From Cryptomeria japonica (Eukaryota > Streptophyta > Pinopsida > Cupressales > Cupressaceae), in assembly GCF_030272615.1 (NCBI RefSeq), contig NW_026729194.1:86378-150377 (forward strand): a stretch of DNA of 64,000 bases. Direction: 5' to 3'. Positions within the stretch are counted from its first letter, which is position 1, and each line of letters begins with the position of its first letter. The position numbers and the translations under genes were made by a program. Shown piece after piece: positions 34,023 through 45,179 of this stretch. The notes beneath the pieces were generated by a model, which ran no database searches, was not told the DNA's origin, and saw only the letters and a list, made by a program, of their open reading frames with translations.

Positions 34023-34892
34023 TTATGCAACTGGTTCTATCAGATCTTTCTTCAAAACCTTCAACATGACCTCTGCAACCAGTTCTTTCAAACCTTTCGG
34101 TATAACCTCTACTACTGGTTTCTCAGTACTGTAACTTTTCTCAGGACTGAGATTCTTCACCTCCCTCTCTTTCTCCTTTAAAGAAATCAATGTGAACTTA
34201 TGCACATCATTTTCAATAGTAACTAGGATTCTTCTATAGTCATGAATAGCTCCTCTATCATAATGCCAACGATTTCCCAACAAGACATGATAGACACTCA
34301 TAGATACAATATCACATAAAAATTCATCTCTAAAAGTCCTAATGTTGAAACTCACCAAACACATCTCCTTTATCTCTATCTTTTGATCATCTTGTAGCCA
34401 AATCACCTCATAAGGACAAGGATTTTTAAGCCTCTTCAATCCAAGCTTCACAACCATCTTCTTAGATACTAAATTATCAGTCCTCCCTCTATGTACAATG
34501 ACCTTGCAACACTTACCACCTAATTTGCATACAGTCTGGAAAAAACTCTTCCTCTGAGTAGATTCGGTATCCTTTCTTCTGAACATAATGGATTCTCCTT
34601 GCTCTGGTGAAAATTCATATCTAGTACCATCTGGTTCCTCACTTGCCACACAACTTGTTGACATTCCTTTCTTACATTTATAGAATCTATGTCTGGTTTC
34701 TCCACACTTGAAACATTTGCCAGGAAATTCTCTACTGGTACTGATGATACCTTTCCTTGGTGTCTTTTGTTCCAGTTCTTTACTCGACTTAGGTTTTGAC
34801 TCCTCTTCTTCAACTGGTTTCTTCATACTATGAGTCATCTTGAATTTCTCCTTTTCCTTAGCCTTAAAAAGAATATTGGAAAGCTTCTTCAA
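34023..34892 (-). pseudogene. Gypsy gag C-terminus and protease, copy B, longest open frame (289 codons)
   Basis: The best preserved copy: one open minus-strand frame covers the Lys-rich gag tail, an intact CCHC knuckle (CFKCGETRHRFYKC, about residues 61-74) and the protease domain up to a Lys/Glu-rich tail. The catalytic motif reads VIVHRGRTDNLVS: His replaces the catalytic Asp and Arg replaces Ser, so protease activity is not expected although the frame is open. Later domain words are KMVVKLGLKRL, PYEVIWLQDDQ and VYHVLLGNRWHYDRG. No RT follows; the frame stops about 350 bp before the 3' LTR. Confidence 0.7.
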
Positions 34893-35600
34893 CTGTGGAA
34901 ACCCTCAACATACTCATCTCATCTTGAATGTTAAAAGCAAGTCCATTGTTGTACCTCGCCACCTTTTCTCTATCCATCTCTCCATGTCCAGATCTGATCA
35001 AAACCTTGTATAATTCTTCAATATATTCCTTCACAATCATGTTTCTCTGTTTCAGGTTCTACAACTTCTTGAACAATTCCAATTCATAGTCTCCTGGTAT
35101 GAACTTGGCCTTCAATCTTCCAACCACCTGTCTCCATTGGGTAATCTTCAATTCACCATTCTCCACTCTCTCTTTCTGCAATTCTTTCCAACAGAAGGTA
35201 GCATGACCTTTCAACTTGGTATGTTCCAATCGCACTCTTTGTGGGTCCCTGACATCCTCAAACTCAAAGTATTACTCCAACTCTCTGATCTAATCGATCA
35301 GATCCTCCGGGTTCAGCGTTGTGAAAAATTTGGAAACCTCAACTTTATGAACATTACTTGCTTGTTCCACTACTCTTAGGAATATTTCCTCTCTTTCATC
35401 TTCTACTCCTTCAGATTCCTCAAGATCTTCATTAATTTCTTGATATTCATCTTTAGAATCAGGGTTTCTCTGCAAACAATCCAAAGCATTTCAGATCTTA
35501 TTCCTTACTTCAATCTTGAAGTCTTCCATCATTTTCTCTACCCTCTAGGGGTTTTTCCTCCTCGGTGGTAGCTCTTCTTCTACTCCGGTGAAGTGCCTCA
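34893..35600 (-). pseudogene. Gypsy gag N-terminal remnant, copy B
   Basis: Decayed equivalent of 22340-22894. The piece 35290-35484 gives NPDSKDEYQEINEDLEESEG and VSKFFTTLNPEDLID. The gag core follows in other frames with stops (near 35275 and 35525). Confidence 0.6.
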
Positions 35601-35741
35601 ACTCAGCAATCTGACTACCAGTTTCAATTGCCTCCCCTCGACGATCTATTGAACACGCACACAACTTGCCTCCAATCAACTATCTATCCACCTCAAGGAA
35701 TGCCTCAATGTTTACAAACAATTCTTCCACAAGCCAGTCCA

Positions 35742-35759
35742 TAACGAGCTTTGATACCA
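35742..35759 (-). promoter_or_regulatory. Primer-binding site of element B
   Basis: Minus-strand TGGTATCAAAGCTCG, one change from the initiator-tRNA core, two bases from the LTR. Confidence 0.75.
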
Positions 35760-35761
35760 CT

Positions 35762-36553
35762 TGGTGTAGACATAACTACTAAAAACCCTGAAAAGAGTCA
35801 ATTAGCTTATGTAGCAAGAGAGACACAATGTAAGCAGGAAGAAAACATTACAATTTTACATAAATAGAACATTTAAAGCCTTAGAGTTTTTGGCAATCAT
35901 CCGGTTATCATCAAAGAACATTCAGTAATCAACTGGTTACATGTAGGATTGAAGCTAGATACTATCCAACCGGGACTCTAAGAATCAACTAGATCACAAC
36001 ATGTGAATCTCAATCCTTATTCTAAGTTCTAATTTCTCTGCCCCCAACAAATGATACATAACATCATATTTATACTCATCAGAACATGAAGCATTCACCA
36101 ATATAGGAAAATGAAACATGTAATTAGGTCGGCCATAAGAATTAGGTAAATCTTTCTAGAAAATAACAACCAAGTGATGTGGTTCGGCAGTAAGGTCGAC
36201 CACATGCCAAAGAACATCGAACAAGGCCCAAGATCGATCCACGTGCCAAAAATCATGTCGATAATGAAGGAAAACCAACTGGTAAGCACAAGAACTATCT
36301 CAAGACCCAGAAAAACTCAAGCGGAAGTGATATCTGACTGGAAAAGAACCCAAATAAACTAAAAATATTGAATCAAGAACATGAAACCATCTACAAACTA
36401 AAAAATAAGATCTTCCATGAAGAACAAGCAACTCCCGATACCAACTGGTAAGACCACAAAAAACTGCACAAAGAACTAAATAAGAACAAAATTGAAAGGA
36501 AATATTTTTGGTTGATGCAAGATTGCTCATCTAACGGGGATGCTCCTTCATCA
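35762..36553 (-). mobile_element. 5' LTR of element B (792 bp)
   Basis: TGGTGTAGAC to CTTCATCA on the plus strand, TSD CTTTA next. By eye closer to the extra LTR at 24046-24834 (shared CTTCATCA end and following flank) than to the 5' LTR of element A. Confidence 0.88.
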
Positions 36554-38270
36554 CTTTAACTTTAGGTTCTAGATCATCTCTCTCTTGTAGCCTTTTGTTT
36601 CTTTTTAGAGGTCTTCTTCTCAATTGGCATAGTCTTAATAGGGGTTCTAGGAAAACTCAATATTACCAATGGTAGGATAGACATAAATCTTATCCTTCTT
36701 TAACCAAATGCCTCAAAAAATCTCTGCAAAATAACATCCTTAAATAGTTTATCCATTCTTTTATCATGTCCTTTCTCAGTTTTCTCTTCTCCTAACCTTT
36801 CTTCAATTTCTTCCACTATACCAAAACTAAACTTCTTCTTCATAAATTTCATAAGGAAGCTCAAAATACGTATTATTTTGGGTTCTACTGCCAGAATATA
36901 AAAGTTGTCCCTACTTACTAGAAATGTGAATGCATCTTTGTATTTCCAAACCACAAATGAAGGAAATCTCTATACCTTTTACATTGTATCATATTTTTTT
37001 AACCTGCTAGAGAATATGCTATTGTTTGCCTTGTTATCTCTTTTCAACCCTCTAATGTTTTCTTTGATTTGTACTTTAATAGGAGATGAACTTCCTTAAA
37101 CACAATTATCTTTTTCCTGAAGTTCATTCATAAACATGAAAGCTAAAAAAATAATCCAGGAGCCATACTTGAATTCATACTTACTCACCTTGGTCCTTTT
37201 AAGATTATCTAGTAGCTACTACCTCGTCATCTCACTCAAGTAAAACTTCTCTTCAACCACCACCATTTGATGTTTAATATGAAGTGCAATTATGGTCCTT
37301 GAATACATACTTACTCACCTTGGTCCTTTTAAGATTATCCAGTATGAACAAGGCCATGGATACCCAATGGACATAGGCAACTACCCGACCATGTGGAACC
37401 TGAAGGCCAACCCCCAATGCTAGGAAATATACATAAGGCCCTCAAACAAATAGGGAACCAAAGGATGGAAACTACCTATACCCAAGGGTTAACATACAAA
37501 GCAACTCAAGTATACAATTTAGACAAGGGCCATATTAGGGACTTACTAGAAAACTCACAATGGTAGAATATTGTACTTACCTAAAGGTTCTATACAAGTG
37601 AGATAGGTGTACAACATCAAAATCCATCAAAATATGATTCATAATAGTCCATATATACCCTTGAACAATAACAACATCACATATACAAGTAATTCAATGC
37701 AAGTCCATTTTTAGGTACACATTCCATCATGAATCCATCCAAAACACATCTCAAAGCATCAAGAGGTCATAAAAGACCTCACGAGACATCACTAACCTTT
37801 CTTACATAAATAAAATAGATCGTTATACATTCTTTAAACAACATCGTAAACTAACACATTCAAGTCTCATTAACAAATTATTTGTTTCTGAGTGCTCAAA
37901 TCACCTCCTAACCTCATGAAACTCATCACAATTTTATGTAATTGGAGCGAAACCATAATAGAACCATATAGGACCAAATTATACTCGAAAAAACCTCCAT
38001 AATCAATAATTACAAACACAAAAGGGAAATTAATTCATTTAATGAGTTTTCCAAACATATCTCCAAAAACAACCCTTAAAAATATAGAAATGAAGGCAAA
38101 AGGAACATCCATAAGCCAATAAAAGAAAAAACAATGTCATCATTTAAAAAAAAAAAAATACACAAAAAATGACATGAAAAAACCTCAAAAATATTCCATT
38201 CCAATATTATTTGAATGAAAGGATAAAAAGTTTAAAAAACCCTGTCACAAATGGGGAGAAATGAAGGCAA
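36554..38270 (-). repeat. Older repeated segment right of the element, block B
   Basis: Paralog of the C, A and D flanks. Minus-strand frame 36700-36954 reads VVWKYKDAFTFLVSRDNF, ILSFLMKFMKKKFSFGIVEE and GHDKRMDKLF. 28-bp repeat pair at about 37183 and 37313. Continues without a break into 38270-39860, as in D. Confidence 0.8.
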
Positions 38271-39860
38271 GAAGGTGAAGAAACTGATGAAGAAATTTTG
38301 AGTCCAAATGGCCAACAAACTAGCCAATCCAAAATAATTTGAAGACAAAAAAATAACAACAAACAAATCCACACATACTCAAGTAAAATCTCTCCAAAAA
38401 TCTCTTCAAAATCCTCCCCTCTCCTCACAAAATTCTCTAAAAACTTGCCTAGATTGGATCAATAAATGGGCTCACAAAGACTCCCTCAAACTTCCTCCAA
38501 ATTTTCTAACAATCAATCCCAAATTTCCCTTCCTCCATACACAACAAAATAAGTTATTTTGAGCATAAAACCATTTGCAAAAAAAATATGAAAGAAGCCT
38601 CAAAAATCCCTCCAAATTTTTTTTCCTAAAAACCTCCTCAAATATACAATCCAAAAGGCTCTTCAAAAGCCAACTCTCAAGAGCCTTTCATAGGAAGGTG
38701 AAAAAATTCCTAACTAAAAGGTAATAATTAAAACCATAAAATTATAATAAAATCCTACCAAATATAACAAAACATATGAATATAAACTTAAAATAACATA
38801 TATAAACTCAGCTAGGGTTTCTCACCAAAAGATTTAAATATTAGAAAGTGGGATAATTCCCCTATAAAATAGCCACTCTAGAATATATAATAAACCAAAA
38901 TATAAATATAATCATATGTGCACCAACAATATATAAATATTTATTCATTATAAAGCATATTCATTCAACAAAACAATATTAGATTAATTATCAAATTATA
39001 ACCATATTATTCATATATATAATACATTCATGCACACATATATACATACATTAAATATAAATCTAATATCTCAAAGACATAATTAATAAACCATAAATAA
39101 AAGTCACAAATGAAATCTGATGAAATATTTAAATTACTATAAAACACTCAAAAATAACCATTTAACAAGACCCATTTGAAAACTAAGGGTTAACGGATAA
39201 TGCCTTGATGGCATTCCGATCAGGTGAATAAGACTGACAATATCATTTATTACGGAGAATTGGTCTAGGGCTGGGACAATGTAATTCCATTACGCTATCT
39301 CCACACACCACCAACGAGATTGTTTTTAGGCATGCTCCAACCTATGGAACCAAATAGAGTCAATGCTTGACACTTACAAACCTACACCACAGAGCGAATG
39401 CCCATGCATATATATAAATATAGCCTAATACATATATAAATATATTGGTGGAGGTGATTCGTGACATTACATGTCCCTCCTAAGAGGGTGATGTAAGATC
39501 ATCCCCTCTCACCAACAACATGAACACACATGATGCATAAATCCATCCAAATGTAACATCTATGTTCATCTATACTAGGGTTAGTGGATCATAAATAATG
39601 CAACTACTTAACATTTATACATTAGGTAAATGAGCATTATCTAATCGCAATGTGCCCCATAATCATACTACACACTATACTCTAACTTTACAATGAATTA
39701 AGTAAGAAATAAAGTCCATCATCAAAGTATCACACTCCTAGAACCGAAAACACATCTTAAACATAAATTAAGAATTAAGTAGAAAGAATAATACCATCAC
39801 TAAACTAGGGTTCAATTTCATAACACATGTTAGTAGTGCCGAGACAAGTGAGATATTATA
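38271..39860 (-). repeat. Continuation of block B to a gypsy-like LTR end
   Basis: Colinear with 56280-57714 of block D. D ends in aatggggtattaca, the reverse complement of TGTAATACCCC, a common plant gypsy LTR start; in B the end is changed (gatattata, 39860). The other end of this possible LTR is not evident. No gene; the small ORFs are not conserved between B and D. B has about 150 bp (near 39395-39500) that D lacks. Confidence 0.6.
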
Positions 39861-40040
39861 TTTTTCAATATCAATTTTAAATTGAAATATTTTTTCCTTT
39901 TGCAAATTATGATCATATTGTTTCTATCTTATAATTCGTCATTTCAAAACACTATTATTTCCTATTGCAAGAAACAAAATATTTTTTATGGATGCCCTTT
40001 TATATGATTCACAAAAAAATAACCATAGCCTATTAATTTC
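39861..40040. repeat. Block B/D shared AT-rich tail
   Basis: Matches about 57715-57840 (words gtcatttcaaaacactattattt). The match stops near 40040 in B, where unrelated DNA begins. Confidence 0.6.
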
Positions 40041-41160
40041 ACCCATAAACATATGCATGTGGTATATCAGTAATACCATAACCATTAGCTCTACATGCAT
40101 AATCACTCAAACAAAGAATACTTAATCATTACATGAAAAATGCACAACTCATGACACGCGGATATTTCATGTAGAAATCCAAATGGGAAAAACCACGGTG
40201 GGGATGAATACCCACAAGAATATTTTGAACTTTTTTGAAGCTCGCTCTATTAGGATCCTAGTTCGGTTAAAGACATTACAATATGGTTATGCTAGGAACC
40301 AATCCTGTTAAAGATCACCTAGCTAAGGGATGGCTATATACCCTTTTAAAGGTTGAAACCATGTTAATGGTTACCTTGCTAGAGGATTTAAAGAACTCAA
40401 TGAACTTGAGTCACCTGGTTAGAAGATTTACAGTAAGCCTATTAAAGATACCCGGCAAAAGGATTTTCCTTCTATTAAAATGGTTAGAAGACAACAGGTA
40501 AAACTTTGATTTGATAACAACACTATATGCTAAGGAAGATCCTTTTCAGTTCCTCTACTCTGCAATCACACTTTGCAGTTTTATCTCACTGGTTTGGCAA
40601 GTATCTCATAACTCGGATACACACACAACTTTTGCCAACAACTTACAATAACAAACATCATTGATCTTATAGACAACAATTAGCTCGGTAGCATAAACCC
40701 TAAACCCTAAGCATTTAGGTTTACAATTACAGTCGATCAAATCCTGATCATCCAAACACTTTCCATAGAGTGAAGCAATCTCAAACAGATCACAAGTCAT
40801 TCTACATCATCCATTCTTCACCACACATAGAAATCAGTAACTCATCACGTTTCTTCTCATACTGCTAAGAAGAATGTTCATTCTTGAGGTAGACATTTAA
40901 TGCAGTCGATCTTCACATGCAAGATCCTCAAGGAAATCCTTCTTGTGCACAAAACTGACGTGGCACCTTGATCTCATCTTCATCTCTTAGCTAACTCATC
41001 ACAAAATGTCACCGGTTGCATTACATAAGATGGATTGCCAAACCAGAAACCCTAGAGCTGAGACTACAAACCGATAGTCACACTTAGTGAAACCCAGACA
41101 CCGGTTCACTAAAACTCTTCATACTGGTTCACTTGCACTTATTGACATCAATGACAACAT
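40041..41160 (-). mobile_element. Probable copia LTR remnant, minus orientation
   Basis: Ends at attgacatcaatgacaaca, the reverse complement of TGTTGTCATTGATGTCAAT, a typical plant copia LTR start. Near 40165-40205 it has aaatccaaatgggaaaaacc followed by acggtgggg, like the leader-proximal part of the copia LTRs at 3853 and 60241. It falls in DNA that interrupts the B/D homology. The other end and a TSD were not found, so the call is tentative. No gag or pol lies beside it. Confidence 0.45.
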
Positions 41161-41330
41161 ACATTATCATCATATCATCATACCGGTTCATCAAATGCCA
41201 ACAAGTTCATCCAGTAGTGCAACAACAAGCTGCAAAGCCATTTTGATACAGTGTCTTGGGTTTGAAACACTTACAAGTGTCTTGAAGATGGTAAATGAGT
41301 GTTCTTGATAAGTTTTCAACCCTCACATCC
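41161..41330. other. Spacer, no gene seen
   Basis: Short noncoding stretch between the LTR remnant and the higher-GC segment. Confidence 0.35.
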
Positions 41331-41590
41331 CACACAAGAGTTGGCTAGGCAGTATACAGAGACTATCACCATGAAGACTGATGGTGGTGGTAGAGATTGC
41401 CCAAAAGATTCCCCTCCCACTTGCCTTGTTGGAGACAGCGCAAGAGATTGGCGATGATCAAGCATGGAGAGATAAGGTGGTGTTGGAACATGGATAGATT
41501 AGGAGGATGGAGAAATAAGGATGATGTCCCTAAGAAATGTGGCCTCACTCGTCATAGCTCCAGTCAAAAGTCTGACTTTCACTGATATAT
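41331..41590. other. Higher-GC segment, origin unknown
   Basis: About 260 bp with balanced composition unlike its surroundings and overlapping short ORFs on both strands (41366-41548 minus, 41397-41585 plus). Neither translation shows a domain I recognise. It could be a captured gene fragment or part of an element. It is not in block D. Confidence 0.3.
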
Positions 41591-41659
41591 ATGTGTGTGT
41601 GATAAGTGAATAATGAGCAAATATATCTATAAAATACTTTATCTATATTCTAATAAATA

Positions 41660-42230
41660 TATAATTATGCTAGTTAACTAGCAAAGATATAATTTTAAAA
41701 TTTTTATGTAAAATATGTTGGTAGATATTAAATTTTAAAAATAAAATTAAAGAAGAGTATTGCTTTTTTTCTTTAAAAATCAAGATAAAAATAAAGTGAA
41801 AAATAAATCTATTAAAATAAAAATAGGAAAAAAGAAAGCTATTTTTAAAAAAACACTACATTACTATGTTTTTTTTTCTCTTCTTTAAAGTGCTTATAAA
41901 TCTTTTAAAAAATGGAATATGTTTACCTACTTATTGTTTTTTTTTCTTATACGGATAAGGAAACCCAAGAGTTACACTGAACTAGAATATTTACGGTCTA
42001 TGGAGATATATTTGGTAGTTCATCTGATTTTCCTAAATCCATGATCGCCAAGAACTCTAATCTTGATGTTGCAAGTAAATTCCCATGTTAATGTTGCAAG
42101 TAAATACTTGTGTTAATGCCTTTCATTATGGAATATATGTTAGGTGATCCTAAACCAAATGGCTATATATTTTAGAAAAACTATAAGAAATTCATAGCTT
42201 TGTAATAGGGGATACACTATGATTTGATGT
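41660..42230 (+). repeat. Repeat shared with 58070-58800
   Basis: Words in common include atgctagttaactagca, aaggaaNcccaagagttac, and a pair of short repeats reading tgttaatgNtgcaagtaaat. The 58-kb copy has about 150 bp more. It represents the end of the B/D paralogy. No gene. Confidence 0.75.
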
Positions 42231-42850
42231 TATGGTGGTTAGTTATGGTGGGAAATGTTTAAATAAGCCTTGTAATGGTCAAGGTCAAGGTTGGTGGCTA
42301 TTGGCCATGGTGTATTGGTGAGAAAATCAATAAAACATGTTTTTTTTTTTTGCACTTTCTATTGGTTTTTTTTTTATTAAAGAGACTTGTATGAATGTGT
42401 ACGGCCTGCTTAAGGTCTGAAACTAGTTTTGTTGCATCCAATTTCATTAAATTTTAAAGAAGTTATTGCCAATTTACTGGAAAATGTCTGAAAACCTCAT
42501 GATTTGGGCATAGGAGTTAGGATTGGTAGAAAATCTCTTGGAAAAGCATTTGTAATAGTTGGAAATGTTTGGGAAAACCATTTTAGACATTTTTGAGCCA
42601 TTTTTATGAGATTTTGAGGCTTGGAGTCTCAAAACCCTATTTCAACCTAGTGGAATAAGCCTTATTAGGCCTTTTAGTAGAATTAGCAGTCAATTTTTGG
42701 CTTTGTTTTTCCAAAACACCCCCTATTCATTTCAATATTTGTTGTATAAGGCTGAAATAGGTACTCAAATATGTTCTTAGATTTTAGATATCAAATCTGC
42801 ATGAAAACCTGCATTTGCTACTCTAATTACGCCTAATCCATTATGTAGAA
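42231..42850 (+). mobile_element. Gypsy-type LTR fragment, plus orientation (pairs with 51150-51835)
   Basis: Shares with 51150-51835 a long colinear similarity: aaatgtttaaataagccttgtaatgg, then a poly(T) tract, gacttgtatg, ttggtagaaaa, tggaataag, ctaatcca. Includes a TATA-like TTTAAATA and an AATAAAAC poly(A)-type word. Its left part is cut off by the B/D repeat. It may be the 5' LTR of the gypsy remnant at 49300-50930, now separated by the inserted copia element. Confidence 0.65.
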
Positions 42851-42917
42851 GACAAGATTTAGGTATGTGCAAGATCATGGTGGGCCAAACAAGCCCTTAA
42901 GTGGCAATAAAAAAAAT

Positions 42918-43710
42918 AGAGTTAAACCTCTTTCACAAACCCAATCTAATCACCTATGATCAACCAAAACCTCTGCATATGATTACAACATTATTCGCAC
43001 ACAAATAATTTCATATCCCATAAACCCGCATACCATGTCATGATCTACAAAGAGATCTTACATCATATTTATACCAACCTAGGACCTAAACAATTAGGTC
43101 GACCACCTAAAAGATAATACAATAGATCTTTTACATAATCTCAAAAACTAATGATAAACCAAGTCGGCCTAAGACCAAAACAACATAAACCAAACAATAA
43201 ATTTAACCGGTGACGCATTTGGAGCATCAACCAACATGTTACACAAACCGATCCATAACCTAACAGAATAAGACCGAACCTATAATAGGTCGCCATAAGC
43301 CAAATGAAACATCACAAACAACTGGAACATGAACATGATAACCATCAGCATCCTAATAACCTTCTAGAAGCCTCACCAATACCACTTATCAGATTCATCA
43401 AAAGATCTTCATCAAAGTGCTATCGATAAAACCCTTACTGGTGACCAAAAGTCTTACTAGAACAAATGATAGCATCCAGATCATCAAATCCCAAACCAAC
43501 TAAATGTGATATGCATCAAAAACACATGAATAACCAATCCAAGCCAATACCACGAGCCAGACCAAATTAGAGAATATTGGAGATGGTCTCAAGATCAATA
43601 TCTTAATCCAACCACTCTACCAAAAGCTAATAGACAACAAAATAGGTAGTGTTGACATCAATGACAAAACATCAATTGAACACATAATTAATTCCTCCAA
43701 ATTGCCAACA
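42918..43710 (-). mobile_element. 3' LTR (partial) of the 47-kb copia element
   Basis: Colinear with about 48190-48974: aaacctctttcacaaac, gatcaaccaaaacctct, catatcccataaaccc, atgacaaaacatcaat, up to ccaaattgccaaca. Begins abruptly at about 42918. Confidence 0.85.
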
Positions 43711-43725
43711 ATCTCCCTCTTTGGC
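43711..43725 (-). promoter_or_regulatory. Polypurine tract of the copia element
   Basis: Minus-strand GCCAAAGAGGGAGAT directly before the 3' LTR start TGTTGGC, the expected primer site for plus-strand DNA synthesis. The 350 bp between it and the pol stop is noncoding. Confidence 0.75.
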
Positions 43726-44072
43726 ATTGATGGCAACACTAGATGTGAAAAACATCCAAATGCCAAGAAAATGCCAAACAAGTGTCTCCCAATGGAAGAT
43801 ATCCAACAAACTCTGCAAGATGATATGACAATGAAGTTCTAAACCAAAAACCAAGCTCCCCCTAAGAATGATATCACTACAAAGCTCTATTTTTCACATA
43901 TATCTCTCTCACTTTTACATCAATGCCAGGAATCTGAAATAAACATCAAATAAAAATCATAAAACCTTTGAACCACACAGCTGATTACTCCCCCTGAGTA
44001 GTAGCATCAACACATCAATCCAGAATGAATGATAGAACTAATAAATACATACCAAACTGATGCCAATCAGCA

Positions 44073-45113
44073 TCACTCAAGTCTGTACCGTAGGGCAGAA
44101 ACTCCCAATCTGTCTTTGAAGTACTCAAATGATTGCTTATGCAAAGGTTTAGTGAAGATATCTACAGTCTTCTCTTTAGTGTTCACATAAACCAATCTAA
44201 ATTGATTTGCTTCCACCTTCTCCTTTAAAAAATTATACTTGATAGAAATATGCTTAGTCTTAGAATGAAATACTGGATTGTTTGATATATCAATAGCAGT
44301 AGAGCTATCATAGTGAATAACTGTCAGTTCATTGCAATCAACCCTTATATCATTAAACATTTGCTTCATCCATAAAAATTGTGTATAGTTAGTAGCAACA
44401 ACAACATACTTAGCTTCAATAGTAGATAAAGAAGTACATGATTGCTTCTTTCTGATCCATGAAACAAGTTTCTTTCCAAGAAAGAAAGATCCACTGGATG
44501 TGCTCTTCCGGTCATCAACATCTCCAACCCAGTCAACATCTGTATATGCACATAGTGTAAACTCATCATCTTTAGGATACCACAAACCATTCTCAGTTTT
44601 TCCTTGCAAATACCTAATTTTTTTCACCGGACACTCATGATTCTCTGTAGGATCACAAAGATATCTTGATACAATACAAACAACATTCATTATATCCGGT
44701 CTAGTTTGAGTCAGATCTAATAAACCTCCAATCATCGATTTATACCTTGTAGGATTTACCAGAGAAAAATTCTCATCATAATAAATTCCTTCCTTTTGAG
44801 AATATCCTTTACTTACCAATCTAGCCTTATTCCTCATGACTTGTCCATCCTCATTCAATTTATTCCTGAAAATCCATTTAGTTTCAATAACATTCTTATT
44901 TTTAGGCCGGGGAACTAAAGACCATGTGTTGTTCTTTTCATTCCGATCTAATTCCTCTTCCATAGATTTCATCCAACATTCATCTTTACAATCTTCAATG
45001 ACTGACGTCAGTTCAACTTGAGAAATTAAACATACGTTATTAGTTGCCAACCTTCTTCGAGTCATCACTCCTTTGTTCTTGTCTCCAATGATCTGATCTT
45101 CTGAATGATTCAA
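44073..45113 (-). pseudogene. Copia RT N-terminus fused to RNase H, 346 codons, catalytic RT core deleted
   Basis: An open minus-strand frame. Residues 43-115 are the start of the copia reverse transcriptase (CKDECWMKSMEEELD, NNTWSLVPRP, ETKWIFRNKLNEDG, KARLVSKGYSQKEGI, YDENF). At about residue 117 (near 44760) it jumps in frame to the end of the RT-connection region (NPTRYKSMIGGLLDLTQTRP), so the fingers and palm with the YxDD motif are missing. RNase H follows with its acidic residues in place (YTDVDWVGD, STIEAKY, HYDSSTAI) and the end IFTKPLHKQSFEYFK. It could make a protein but no polymerase. The missing 200 or so residues make the whole element non-autonomous. Confidence 0.88.
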
Positions 45114-45179
45114 CCTTACATACCGAGGAATCTTCTAACTTTCTATTTCCCTACTCTGATCTTCAGTCACTATTGAATT

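Larger units (their letters stand above)
31694..36553 (-). mobile_element. Complete small gypsy element, copy B (gag-protease only)
   Basis: 3' LTR 31694-33674 (with nested LTR 32439-33593), interior 33675-35761, 5' LTR 35762-36553, TSD CTTTA at 31689-31693 and 36554-36558. Same organisation, target site and nested insertion as copy A, so the two are products of one insertion followed by segmental duplication. Interior holds gag and protease remnants and no RT or integrase. Confidence 0.9.

Noticed and set aside
40690-40711. Telomere-like words (two CCCTAAA-type units)
   Set aside because: Only about two units, inside LTR-like debris; too short for an interstitial telomere.
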